From: Campylobacter corcagiensis
Lineage (GTDB): Bacteria > Campylobacterota > Campylobacteria > Campylobacterales > Campylobacteraceae
DNA: 64,000 nucleotides
Assembly: GCF_013201645.1 (NCBI RefSeq)
Contig: NZ_CP053842.1
Location: forward strand, 620,001 to 684,000
Direction of reading: 5' to 3'
Under the pieces are notes generated by a model. It made no database searches and was not told where the DNA came from. It saw nothing but the letters and a program-made list of their open reading frames with translations. Position 1 is the first letter of the stretch. Each line of letters begins with the position of its first letter. Made by a program: the position numbers and the translations under genes. This document shows, piece by piece, positions 40,890 to 48,139 of the stretch.

Positions 40890-41234
40890 TTAACCCCTAT
40901 TTAAACTGCTATTAACCACATTTAAAAGCCTATTTAAAACACCCCAAATTTCAACTATATCAAGACCAAATTTTTTAGCGTAACACTTCGCATAGTTAAA
41001 ATTTAGTCCTACACCCATATCTTTGTTTTCTAATGCATTAAAAAACAGCTCACAAATCCTAATCTCAAACTCATCATCTAAAAATACAACTCCTACGCTT
41101 TGTAAATATGCCTTTTGATTTTCATCTTTATAGTTTGCAAATTCTTTGTTTTTTAAAAATTGCAATACAAACTTACAAAGCTTAGCTACTTTTTTTCCAT
41201 CTCTTTTGCCACTTCTAAGCCTAAAATTTCCCAA
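40890..41234 (-). CDS. Tail assembly chaperone, frameshift extension (GT-like)
   Basis: This frame overlaps the end of the upstream gene by 49 bases. It is entered by a -1 shift at 41189-41195, giving VAKLCKFVLQFLKN as the first residues of a 99-residue extension, so the fusion is about 264 residues. Independent initiation at 41234 (MGNFRLRSG) is possible but lacks a clear ribosome binding site. In lambda the equivalent G-GT fusion guides tail tube polymerisation around the tape measure, whose gene follows here. Confidence 0.75.
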   Translation of the reverse strand: MGNFRLRSGKRDGKKVAKLCKFVLQFLKNKEFANYKDENQKAYLQSVGVVFLDDEFEIRICELFFNALENKDMGVGLNFNYAKCYAKKFGLDIVEIWGVLNRLLNVVNSSLNRG

Positions 41235-41683
41235 AATTTTTGGTTACTTATACCTTTTTCTTTTAGGGCAGAAAGTAGCCTCTCTTTATCATCCCCACTT
41301 ATTAAAAGGTTGTTTTTATACTCTAAAACACTCTCCAACTCATCATTTATTTTTTCTAAATTTATATCTTTTAGGCTTTTAAGCTTTGCATCTAAATCTG
41401 CGATCTCTTTTAAAATGGTCTTATTTTCACTTAAAAGCTCAAATTTATTAGGACTTTGTTTTAATAGCTCTTTATTTACCCTAATAAGCTCTTTTTTATA
41501 TTCTATTTGGCTAAGTAGAGTTTGTTTTTTAGCATTCATACTATTAAACTCATCTAATGCCTCACGGCTTTTTAAAGTCATATCTTCTAACTCTTTTTTC
41601 TCTTTTAGACTAGGGTCTTTTACTTCGATATTAAAGCTTTCATCATCAACAATAAAATTTATGCTATACCTTGTTTTTATCAT
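41186..41683 (-). CDS. Tail assembly chaperone (G-like)
   Basis: The 165-residue protein has a short beta-rich N-terminus (RYSINFIVDDESFNIEVKD) and a long coiled coil over residues about 35-125, ending KEMEKK. It is placed between the major tail protein and the tape measure, exactly where siphophages have their G gene. It starts behind AAAGGATT. The last codons before TAG contain a slippery heptamer. Confidence 0.75.
   Translation of the reverse strand: MIKTRYSINFIVDDESFNIEVKDPSLKEKKELEDMTLKSREALDEFNSMNAKKQTLLSQIEYKKELIRVNKELLKQSPNKFELLSENKTILKEIADLDAKLKSLKDINLEKINDELESVLEYKNNLLISGDDKERLLSALKEKGISNQKFWEILGLEVAKEMEKK
41189..41195 (-). other. Programmed -1 frameshift site (A AAA AAG)
   Basis: On the minus strand the zero frame reads GAA AAA AAG TAG (41197 to 41186). 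Slipping back one base gives GTA GCT AAG and opens the downstream frame. A AAA AAG is the most efficient bacterial -1 heptamer, used in dnaX. Confidence 0.75.
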
Positions 41684-41699
41684 CTTTTTAATCCTTTTT

Positions 41700-42008
41700 T
41701 TAAACTTCTAAACTTTGACAACCTTTGCAAAAAGCTTAAGCGTGTCTGCTACTAGCGACGCACAAGGAGTGCGTCTCATTTGCCACGCTACGCTTTTTAC
41801 AAATACTGCCTACTTTATCCTAAGTTATTGCTTTCCTTTCTAACATTTAAGTTATTTCTAACCACTTTTTTGGCTATCTGCTACGCCATAGATTTTCAAA
41901 ATTCAGCGTAGTTAAGATAATTTTTTCCTGCCACGATGCGATTTATCGTCTGATAATGAGCGAGTGGCTAAGGGAAGAATTATTTTAAATCCGTTATTAT
42001 TTTAAATC
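41700..42008. repeat. Prophage intergenic repeat, copy 2 (long)
   Basis: Contains CTACTTTATCCTAAGTTATT, AGATTTTCAAAATTCAGCGT, a TGCCACGATGCG...GAGTGGCTAAGG hairpin and AAATCCGTTATTATTTTAAA. It also has a separate GACGCACAAGGAGTGCGTC hairpin at about 41758. No coding potential. Confidence 0.7.
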
Positions 42009-42374
42009 TTAATTTATATCATAATACGCAATTGCCACTTCTTTCCCATCTAAATTAACCTTAAAATATCCACTTGGCTTATTGGGTGGTTGGCTATATG
42101 GCACATCTGTTTTACTTAACTTTAAAACCCCAGCTATATCAATATTTTTAACCATAAAATCCTTTGTTTTATCTCCATTAGCTAATGATTTTAACTCACT
42201 TACCTTTGCATACTCTTTTAAAGTCTCATTTAGCTTAGTAACTGATTGATACTCTTTTAATAAATTATCAACTTCACCTTTTGTATAAAGCATTTTAAAA
42301 TTATCATTTATTATGATTCTCCAACTAGTTACGCCAAGTTCCATTGTTTCAAGTCCATTGCTTAATCTTGCCAT
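42009..42374 (-). CDS. Small phage structural protein
   Basis: The 121-residue protein begins MARLSNGLETMELGVTSWRI and contains INDNFKMLYTKGEVDNLLKE, a short helical linker and a beta-rich end (SGYFKVNLDGKEVAIAYYDI). The NDNFxxLYTKxEVD segment resembles fibre and neck-fibre repeat units of phages. It shares an ATG/stop overlap with the major tail protein. Confidence 0.55.
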   Translation of the reverse strand: MARLSNGLETMELGVTSWRIIINDNFKMLYTKGEVDNLLKEYQSVTKLNETLKEYAKVSELKSLANGDKTKDFMVKNIDIAGVLKLSKTDVPYSQPPNKPSGYFKVNLDGKEVAIAYYDIN

Positions 42375-43291
42375 TAGACATCCTTATAATAAACTAAACT
42401 AAAATTATCATCACCCTTATCACTAAGTGCTAAAAACTCTCTTTCTATCACATAGATACCATCCATATCTTCAAACTCAGGTGTTTTTGATATTTTTGCT
42501 CTTGGAATTGTAAGCTTAAAGATATCTTTATTATTTGCATCTTTAAAAACAGCCTCAAATTTCATAACCCCACCACTTGCAAACTCTCTAAATCCACTCT
42601 CGCCACCATGTTCAAGACGCATTTTTAAAGTTAGTTTTGGCTCATAATCACTCATATGAAACTCACCGATATTGGTAAATTTCTCATAATTTATCACATT
42701 ACCCATCTCAAAACTAAACTCACTTAAGTTAATATCTACCCCATTTAAAGTCATAGCCCCTAATCGGCGTATCAGCAAAGCCTCTCCAGCTTTAATATCG
42801 CTTATTGTTTGATCACCAACTACCTCTCCATCATATGCAGCCTTGATGCTAAATTTCATCTCTAATTTATCTCCAACCTTACCACTGATACTAAAAGAGC
42901 TTTTTGCACCTTTTCCTTTATATTTTCTATCAGGCAGTATTAGATCAACACTTCCTGTTACAGCTGAGTGAGTATCAGGGGTGTAGGTTATTGTTTTTTT
43001 AGTTGTATCTTCTTCTTTTTTTAAATTACACATCAAAAACAAATTATCATAAAAATTGATATCTTTATAAAGGCAAGTTGTAGCCTCTATCTCCATTTGC
43101 CCCCAATCAGCAATTGTAACAACATCCTTTGCACCACCAAAAAAGCCAAAATTTGGAATTTCAACTTCATCAAAACTTACCTTTGGCTGGATATTTGAAC
43201 TTACTTTTAAAACTTGCGTTGGTTCTTTGTAAGTTCCACTAACGCTTTCGATTCCCACTTTAAGACCAGTTCTTGCTAAAACTCTTGCCAT
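42374..43291 (-). CDS. Major tail (tube) protein
   Basis: The 305-residue protein is mostly beta with few cysteines, opening MARVLARTGLKVGIESVSGT, with TISDIKAGEALLIRRLGAMT and EDMDGIYVIEREFLALSDKG later. Its length, composition and position directly before the chaperone genes and tape measure fit the siphophage tail tube protein. The ribosome binding site is AAAAGGAGAG. Confidence 0.75.
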   Translation of the reverse strand: MARVLARTGLKVGIESVSGTYKEPTQVLKVSSNIQPKVSFDEVEIPNFGFFGGAKDVVTIADWGQMEIEATTCLYKDINFYDNLFLMCNLKKEEDTTKKTITYTPDTHSAVTGSVDLILPDRKYKGKGAKSSFSISGKVGDKLEMKFSIKAAYDGEVVGDQTISDIKAGEALLIRRLGAMTLNGVDINLSEFSFEMGNVINYEKFTNIGEFHMSDYEPKLTLKMRLEHGGESGFREFASGGVMKFEAVFKDANNKDIFKLTIPRAKISKTPEFEDMDGIYVIEREFLALSDKGDDNFSLVYYKDV

Positions 43292-43309
43292 TATCTCTCC
43301 TTTTTTTAA

Positions 43310-43510
43310 TTAACTCCCCATTTAGCCACACCTTTATAAAAATCCCACCCTTAGCCACTCGCTCATTATCAGACGATAACTCGCTTCGTGGCAGACATGA
43401 TTTTCATAAATACACACCTTCTGTTTGGAGTATTTTGTTAGCAAATTACTTGCTAAACGCTTACTTTATCCTAAGTTATTTTTAAAATTCTCTAACTTTT
43501 TTAGCTATTT
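43310..43510. repeat. Prophage intergenic repeat, copy 3
   Basis: AACTCCCCATTTA...CCCACCCTTAGCCACTCGCTC then ATTATCAGACGATAAC, CTTCGTGGCA, CACCTTCTGTTTGGAGTATT and CTTTATCCTAAGTTATT. It is nearly identical in layout to copy 1, and its hairpin is the reverse complement of the one in copy 2. Confidence 0.75.
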
Positions 43511-43518
43511 CTAGCAAC

Positions 43519-43803
43519 TTAGCTTTTTTTTGTGTTATGTAAAATTTCCTTTACATCGGCGTGAATTTCGTTTTGTTTATGTTTAACTTCATCAAATTCT
43601 CTATCTGTTTTATCAAGGTTTTTATTTAGTGCATCTGTGTTGTTTTCTACCACTTTTGAGATGTTTTTTACAACATAAACAGCAAAAAATACTAGCACCC
43701 CAACCATAACTAAAACAAAAAACACAGTCACCCCTGTAACGCCCCAGCTATCGCTTCTGCTTATAAAATCGCTTCCACTGTTAATTATTTTTTCATCAAT
43801 CAT
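43519..43803 (-). CDS. Putative holin
   Basis: The 94-residue protein has one strong membrane helix (about residues 24-47, VTVFFVLVMVGVLVFFAVYV) followed by a charged coiled-coil tail. Small size, one membrane helix and location in the lysis cassette behind endolysin and spanin genes suggest a holin-type or accessory lysis protein. It overlaps the o-spanin gene by 8 bases. Confidence 0.6.
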   Translation of the reverse strand: MIDEKIINSGSDFISRSDSWGVTGVTVFFVLVMVGVLVFFAVYVVKNISKVVENNTDALNKNLDKTDREFDEVKHKQNEIHADVKEILHNTKKS

Positions 43804-44023
43804 CTTTTATTCCTAGGCAAAATTTTAAAGTATTCTCACACTCCATGTAATAAATCATTTTTGCTTTATGACTTTCAAAATCGCCATTATTAGCTGGTTT
43901 TAAAGGCATTTTAGCGTCACATTTTGTAGGAATTAAAATGTCTTTATAAATCACTTTTTCTTTACTGGCACAACCAGTCAAGATAAAGCTAATCACTAGT
44001 ATTAAATAAACTTTTATATGCAT
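43796..44023 (-). CDS. Outer-membrane spanin lipoprotein (Rz1-like)
   Basis: The 75-residue protein has a lipoprotein signal, VYLILVISFILTGCASKEK, with lipobox LTGC (Cys18). The mature part is short with further cysteines. Its first 28 bases overlap the end of the i-spanin gene in another frame, as in Rz/Rz1 pairs. Confidence 0.75.
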   Translation of the reverse strand: MHIKVYLILVISFILTGCASKEKVIYKDILIPTKCDAKMPLKPANNGDFESHKAKMIYYMECENTLKFCLGIKDD

Positions 44024-44327
44024 TTAGTTCCCCTTGACAGCTTTTGTCTTTTACATAGATTTTTTTAATCTTTTCTACGCTTTTTGGCTCTTTTAGTTCG
44101 CCTTTAATTTCAAGTCTTTTTATAGCTTCGTTTTGCAACTCTAGGCTTTTATCGCATCTAAAAAGCTCAAATCTAGCAGTTGCTAGATCAAATTTAAGCT
44201 CTTTTATTTCACTATCTTTAACTGAAATTTGAAGCATTAAATAAACTAGATAAACTATACTTAAAATCACACCTACAATGTTTAAAGCATTTTTGTATTT
44301 AAGTATAAAGCTTATTACTCTCATCAT
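43989..44327 (-). CDS. Inner-membrane spanin (Rz-like)
   Basis: The 112-residue protein has an N-terminal membrane helix (residues about 15-34, LNIVGVILSIVYLVYLMLQI) followed by a periplasmic helical region rich in Glu/Lys, typical of an i-spanin. It starts at the endolysin stop (ATGATGA) and its end is overlapped by the o-spanin gene. Spanins fuse inner and outer membranes at the last step of lysis. Confidence 0.7.
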   Translation of the reverse strand: MMRVISFILKYKNALNIVGVILSIVYLVYLMLQISVKDSEIKELKFDLATARFELFRCDKSLELQNEAIKRLEIKGELKEPKSVEKIKKIYVKDKSCQGELNAYKSLFNTSD

Positions 44328-44743
44328 ACGCTCACATTATCAATTTCTACTATAAAATCTTCAAATTTAAGATACTCCACTAACTCTTTAAATTTTTTTA
44401 TAGAGTTAAATACGCCATTTTTTCCTAAACCATCGCCTACTATCACGCACCCAGTTGTATCACGACCATAGTTGCCTGTGTGGATTAAAATCCTTCTATC
44501 TTTACTAACTAGCTCATTTGATAGAAGTGGTAGTTTTTTCTTGAATCTTGGACTATAACTCCAAACGGCATTATACTTGCCCTCTGGTATTCGTCTATCT
44601 AAATTTGGCTTTACTTCATCAGGTCCAGCTGGTTCAAGCGTCCAGCCTGTTAGTATCTCACCCCCATTTTCATCAAACAAAGAAAACGCCCCTAAGGTTG
44701 CATCGGCTACTTCTTTATCTCTTCTTATTACCATTTTTTTCAT
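44324..44743 (-). CDS. DUF5675 protein, putative phage endolysin
   Basis: I start at ATG 44743, 5 bases behind AAGGAT, giving 139 residues. The segments GGEILTGWTLEPAGPDE, DRRIPEGKYNAVWSYSPRF, ILIHTGNYGRDTTGCVIVGD and SIKKFKELVEYL match the DUF5675 family, which carries an I-H-x-G...GC active-site-like motif. It stands first in the lysis cassette, where an endolysin is expected. Peptidoglycan cleavage by this family is inferred. Confidence 0.75.
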   Translation of the reverse strand: MKKMVIRRDKEVADATLGAFSLFDENGGEILTGWTLEPAGPDEVKPNLDRRIPEGKYNAVWSYSPRFKKKLPLLSNELVSKDRRILIHTGNYGRDTTGCVIVGDGLGKNGVFNSIKKFKELVEYLKFEDFIVEIDNVSV

Positions 44744-44754
44744 CACTATCCTTT

Positions 44755-44922
44755 TAAACTTCTAAATCTTTGCTTTATCCTAAGCTATCAAGCCCACGCT
44801 ATAGATTTTCAAAATTCAGCGTAGTTAAGATAATTTTTTCCTGCCACGAAGCGAGCATACTTCCTGTATGTAAGCGAGTGGCTAAGGGAAAAATTATTTT
44901 AAATCCGTTACTATTTTAAATC
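44755..44922. repeat. Prophage intergenic repeat, copy 4
   Basis: TTTATCCTAAGCTATC, AGATTTTCAAAATTCAGCGT, ATAATTTTTTCCTGCCACGA, then a hairpin AGCGAGCATACTTCCTGTATGTAAGCGA cited by its position 44850-44877, GTGGCTAAGG and AAATCCGTTACTATTTTAAA. Orientation as in copy 2. Confidence 0.75.
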
Positions 44923-45285
44923 TTAAATATCATCTCTAAAAATTTTAAAACTAACACTCATTTCATAGCTATAAAGCATCCCATTAAATCCTTTAAACTG
45001 GGCGCTTATATCTCCTGTGTCAGCCAATAAAAAGTCATGTTTTATAAACTCACGCCTAATACTATCTACTAAAGATAAAGCACTAAAGTTATCGTCATTT
45101 AAGCTTTTAGCTTGAATTAAGATGATGAAACTAACTAAATCAACATTTATATTGATTTGATTAAGTCCTTTAAAAAGTAGATATACCCCACCTTGAGGAC
45201 TAGCATTGCTTATATCTATTGAGTTTGGAACTATTTTTTTTAAAGCCAAATATGCATCTTTTAATGTTTTCATTTCAAAACTCAC
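44923..45285 (-). CDS. Mu gp37-like head-tail protein
   Basis: The 120-residue protein contains NININVDLVSFIILIQAKS-like strands and LVDSIRREFIKHDF, in the style of the DUF1834/Mu gp37 family joining heads to tails. It lies immediately downstream of the gp36-like gene. The start is either GTG 45285 or ATG 45273 (TGAAATG coupling); I keep the longer form. Confidence 0.6.
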   Translation of the reverse strand: MSFEMKTLKDAYLALKKIVPNSIDISNASPQGGVYLLFKGLNQININVDLVSFIILIQAKSLNDDNFSALSLVDSIRREFIKHDFLLADTGDISAQFKGFNGMLYSYEMSVSFKIFRDDI

Positions 45286-45574
45286 TTTTTCTTATTCCAT
45301 ATATTGTTTGTGTTATTAGCTCACCACTTTCACCCTCTATCTTTTCAGCCATCTTTAAAGCCTCTTTCATCAGTATTAGATCAAGCTCCGTTGGCTCAAT
45401 CTTTAGTAGAAGCTTTAAGCGAAACATCGCTAGATCCATTATCATCGGCTCTGGTAGGGGCTTGTTTTGTGTTAGCTCCTTTGCTTCCTTTAGTGCTATT
45501 TCCACCATTTGTTCTGTTATCTCTTCTGGATTGTAAAGGCTCTGTTTGGCTCTTATCATCAATTCTTGTTCCAT
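45275..45574 (-). CDS. Mu gp36-like head-completion protein (putative)
   Basis: The 99-residue helical protein begins MEQELMIRAKQSLYNPEEIT and has PMIMDLAMFRLKLLLKIEPT. Position after the major head protein and before gp37-like suggests a DUF1320/gp36-type connector. The ATG follows AAGGGG. Another frame, with its own start at 45611, overlaps its first 180 bases. Confidence 0.6.
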   Translation of the reverse strand: MEQELMIRAKQSLYNPEEITEQMVEIALKEAKELTQNKPLPEPMIMDLAMFRLKLLLKIEPTELDLILMKEALKMAEKIEGESGELITQTIYGIRKSEF

Positions 45575-45611
45575 CTTTTTGCCCCTTAAATAACTCTACA
45601 CTATAATGCAT
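45396..45611 (-). CDS. Possible overlapping small Ser/Thr/Asn-rich protein
   Basis: An ATG at 45611 (MHYSVELFKGQKDGTRIDDK) lies two bases before the major head gene stop and opens 71 codons. The last 60 of these overlap the gp36-like gene in a different frame. The C-terminal half is low-complexity (TNGGNSTKGSKGANTKQAP). It could be a short linker gene between head and connector genes, or a shadow of the other frame. Confidence 0.35.
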   Translation of the reverse strand: MHYSVELFKGQKDGTRIDDKSQTEPLQSRRDNRTNGGNSTKGSKGANTKQAPTRADDNGSSDVSLKASTKD

Positions 45612-45612
45612 C

Positions 45613-46467
45613 TTAAGCCCCACTTGATTTATAAGCTAACTGCCAAAGCGCATACCCAGCATTCATAAAGCTTTTACACCCAAATAGTGCTGCATCTTTC
45701 ATAAAGTGGTGATCATTACTTGCTTCAAAAACACCGTCCTTTGCAACCTGTAAAACAAAAGGTTTAACTGGCTTACTAAGATCCATCAAATACCAGCTAC
45801 TATCAGTTATCTCAGGCATCACTAAAAGCTCATATCTTTTATAAGTTGGATTTGTCTCTCCACCTACTAAAAGATCTTTTTCAATTGTTTTTATGGCATT
45901 TGCTAGGTTTTTTGGACCACAAACTAAGTGCGATGGCATTACGCCTAAACTTTGCCCACTATCGCCTTTTATACTCATCATAAAGGCTTGCGCAGCTATT
46001 AAGTTTTCACTATTTAAAACACCTGTGCCTAAATTTGCATAAGTATCATTTCCTATTTTGTGTGCATCATTAAAAAAAGATAGTCCATCATAGCACTTAC
46101 TACTCTCTCCAGTTAGTAAAATATCAGCTACCAGTTTTGCTCCAAATTTTTTAGCATTAAATGCCATCTGTTCAATGGCTGGTTTATATAGACCAACTTT
46201 ATCATACTCTAAATGATTATTTGGAACTGTTACAGTTGCTTCAAATGGCTGGTTTTCTAAGGTATATCCATAGTCTTTAAACTTTTTGATATCTCTATCG
46301 CCAACCCACTCTTTCATCATCGGAAAGTTTCCAAGCCAAACATACTTTTCACTTAAGTTATTGCTATTAACTCTCATAGCTAAGGTATCAGCTTCGCTTT
46401 TTACATCATTAAATGTTTTTTGAAATATAGCTTTAAAGCCAATTGCTGTCTCTTCAAAATGTGCCAT
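45613..46467 (-). CDS. Mu-like major head (capsid) protein T
   Basis: The 284-residue protein begins MAHFEETAIGFKAIFQKTFN, with ANNLSEKYVWLGNFPMMKEW-like residues (NSNNLSEKYVWLGNFPMMKE), EATVTVPNNHLEYDKVGLYK, and NPTYKRYELLVMPEITDSSW near the end. These are the landmarks of Mu gpT, an HK97-fold capsid subunit. It overlaps the protease gene as TAATG. Confidence 0.88.
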   Translation of the reverse strand: MAHFEETAIGFKAIFQKTFNDVKSEADTLAMRVNSNNLSEKYVWLGNFPMMKEWVGDRDIKKFKDYGYTLENQPFEATVTVPNNHLEYDKVGLYKPAIEQMAFNAKKFGAKLVADILLTGESSKCYDGLSFFNDAHKIGNDTYANLGTGVLNSENLIAAQAFMMSIKGDSGQSLGVMPSHLVCGPKNLANAIKTIEKDLLVGGETNPTYKRYELLVMPEITDSSWYLMDLSKPVKPFVLQVAKDGVFEASNDHHFMKDAALFGCKSFMNAGYALWQLAYKSSGA

Positions 46468-47198
46468 TATTTTGCTCCTTTGTATTCATCATCACTTAGC
46501 CCTAGCATCAAGGCTATTTTTCTCTCTTCATCGCTAAGGGTTTGTTTTTCATTTTTTTCAAGATCTTTTTTGCCAAAAATAGAACTCATCGCATCTAAGC
46601 TTTTTTCTATCTTTTCAAGCCTAGAATTAAGCTCTAATTTATCATCTTCATCTTTATTTTCATCAGCCTTACTGCTTTGTTTTAACTCATCAAGCTCTTT
46701 TTTAAAAGCTTCATTTAAAGCTTTTACCTCATTTAGCTCTTTTTCTAAAGCCTTATACTCATTGCTATCTTTAATATCCACTTTTTCTCCTTTATGATTT
46801 AATGCATTATTTAATAAATTTGGTCTATTAACTAACCCAACGCTATCAAGGGCTACCACACTGCCTCCACTTACATCATATACAGGGCTTAAATACTTAT
46901 AAACTCTATTTTCAATAAGCTCTTTGCCTTTTTTATTTAGTTCTAGCTTTGCATAAATTCCATCACTTTTTAATTCAAAGCTATTTTTATCAAACCAACC
47001 AACCGCACCTCCAAAGCTATGATTTTCATCTAAAACTATATCAAGGGCATTTTTTTGGATATTTTCAACTAAGCTTTCACCGCTGATTTTAAATTTTCTA
47101 CCATCAAGCCCAACAACCTCTCCAATAGGACTTACTTTTATAAGTTCGTTTTCTTTGAAATTTAGACTTAAAGGTTTTTGAATAACACTCTTTTGCAA
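46467..47198 (-). CDS. Mu-like prohead protease/scaffold I
   Basis: The 243-residue protein begins at TTG 47198. The N-terminal protease part includes LDIVLDENHSFGGAVGWFDK (His and following Gly run) and YKYLSPVYDVSGGSVVALDS with VGLVNRPNL. The C-terminal part (residues about 140-243) is a charged coiled-coil scaffold (YKALEKELNEVKALNEAFKK). This matches Mu gpI with its internal scaffold Z. It lies upstream of the major head gene and divergent from the packaging genes. Confidence 0.82.
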   Translation of the reverse strand: MQKSVIQKPLSLNFKENELIKVSPIGEVVGLDGRKFKISGESLVENIQKNALDIVLDENHSFGGAVGWFDKNSFELKSDGIYAKLELNKKGKELIENRVYKYLSPVYDVSGGSVVALDSVGLVNRPNLLNNALNHKGEKVDIKDSNEYKALEKELNEVKALNEAFKKELDELKQSSKADENKDEDDKLELNSRLEKIEKSLDAMSSIFGKKDLEKNEKQTLSDEERKIALMLGLSDDEYKGAK

Positions 47199-47656
47199 AA
47201 CTAATCCTTTCCTAAACTTTTAAAACTCTGCCATTTTATAGATTTTTTAAAATAACTTCACTCTAAGTGTCTATATTTAGCAAATGTAAGCATTTGGAGT
47301 GAAAAATCTCATTTTTTACTCTAAAATGTGAAAAATTAAAAATTTTAGCTTTTAAAAGCAATTTATCTTAAAAGCGACCATTGAGTTAAGTTAAAAGTTT
47401 TAAACGATTTTAAACAGCTTAAAAGTGTTTTAAAAGGGTATTGCAAAGAACGGATTATGCAAAGTAATAACTTAGGATAAAGTAGGCGTCTAGGCAAAAG
47501 GTTTTTAGTAAAAATAATAGATTTTCAAAAATAGGCGTAGTTATTAAAAACTCGTAAAATCCACAAGGAGCATACTTCCTGTATGTGACGCAGTGGATTT
47601 TTAAGAGTTTTGAATAAATCCGTCAAGATTTTAAATCTTTAAAAAAAGGAGATATT
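47199..47656. repeat. Divergent control region with intergenic repeat copy 5
   Basis: This gap separates divergent late operons, so both late promoters should lie here. From about 47450 it holds AATAACTTAGGATAAAGTAG, AGATTTTCAAAAATAGGCGT, a hairpin AAGGAGCATAC-TTCC-TGTATGTGACGCAG region and AAATCCGTCAAGATTTTAAA, all related to the other prophage repeats. Confidence 0.65.
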
Positions 47657-48139
47657 TTGAGTTCTACAAAGGAGCTAGCTAGGGAGCTTTACTTAAAAGG
47701 CTTTAACATTTCAAAAATAGCCCAAATCTTACATAAAAGCCCTAAAACTATCCAAAACTATAAAAGCCGTGATGGTAACTGGGATATGATAAAAGCAACA
47801 GATGCTATCTTAAATGCTAAAAATAGTGGTGAAACTATCTATAATAGCTTCATAGACCAGATGTATCAAGCCATAAAAGATATAACCGATGATGATAAGC
47901 TCTCGTCTATAGAAAAAGCAAACGCTTTATCAAAAGTAGGCGATAGCTTTGCAAAGATGAAGTATATTGCTAAGCTTGAAGATCCAGCATCATATAAACT
48001 TAGCATTGTAAAAGAGGTTATTAAGCTTATAGTAGAGCACTTTAAAAGCAGTGGGGATGATAAGAGCTTACAAAACTTAGTTTTACTTTTAGATAGTGCT
48101 GAGTTTAACAAAAAAATAGAGAATTTAAATGCTATTTAA
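47657..48139 (+). CDS. Phage terminase small subunit-like (gp27/DUF1804)
   Basis: The 160-residue protein starts at TTG 47657 behind AAAGGAG. Its helix-turn-helix (ARELYLKGFNISKIAQILHK, KSPKTIQNYKSRDGNW) is followed by a helical tail. This matches the small DNA-recognition partner of Mu-type terminases, and the large terminase gene overlaps its end by 11 bases. It probably selects phage DNA for packaging. Confidence 0.75.
   Translation: MSSTKELARELYLKGFNISKIAQILHKSPKTIQNYKSRDGNWDMIKATDAILNAKNSGETIYNSFIDQMYQAIKDITDDDKLSSIEKANALSKVGDSFAKMKYIAKLEDPASYKLSIVKEVIKLIVEHFKSSGDDKSLQNLVLLLDSAEFNKKIENLNAI

Noticed and set aside
41146-41711. Two long plus-strand frames, one of 183 codons
   Set aside because: They are antisense shadows of the coiled-coil tail chaperone; Phe/Ser/Leu-rich and without a ribosome binding site.
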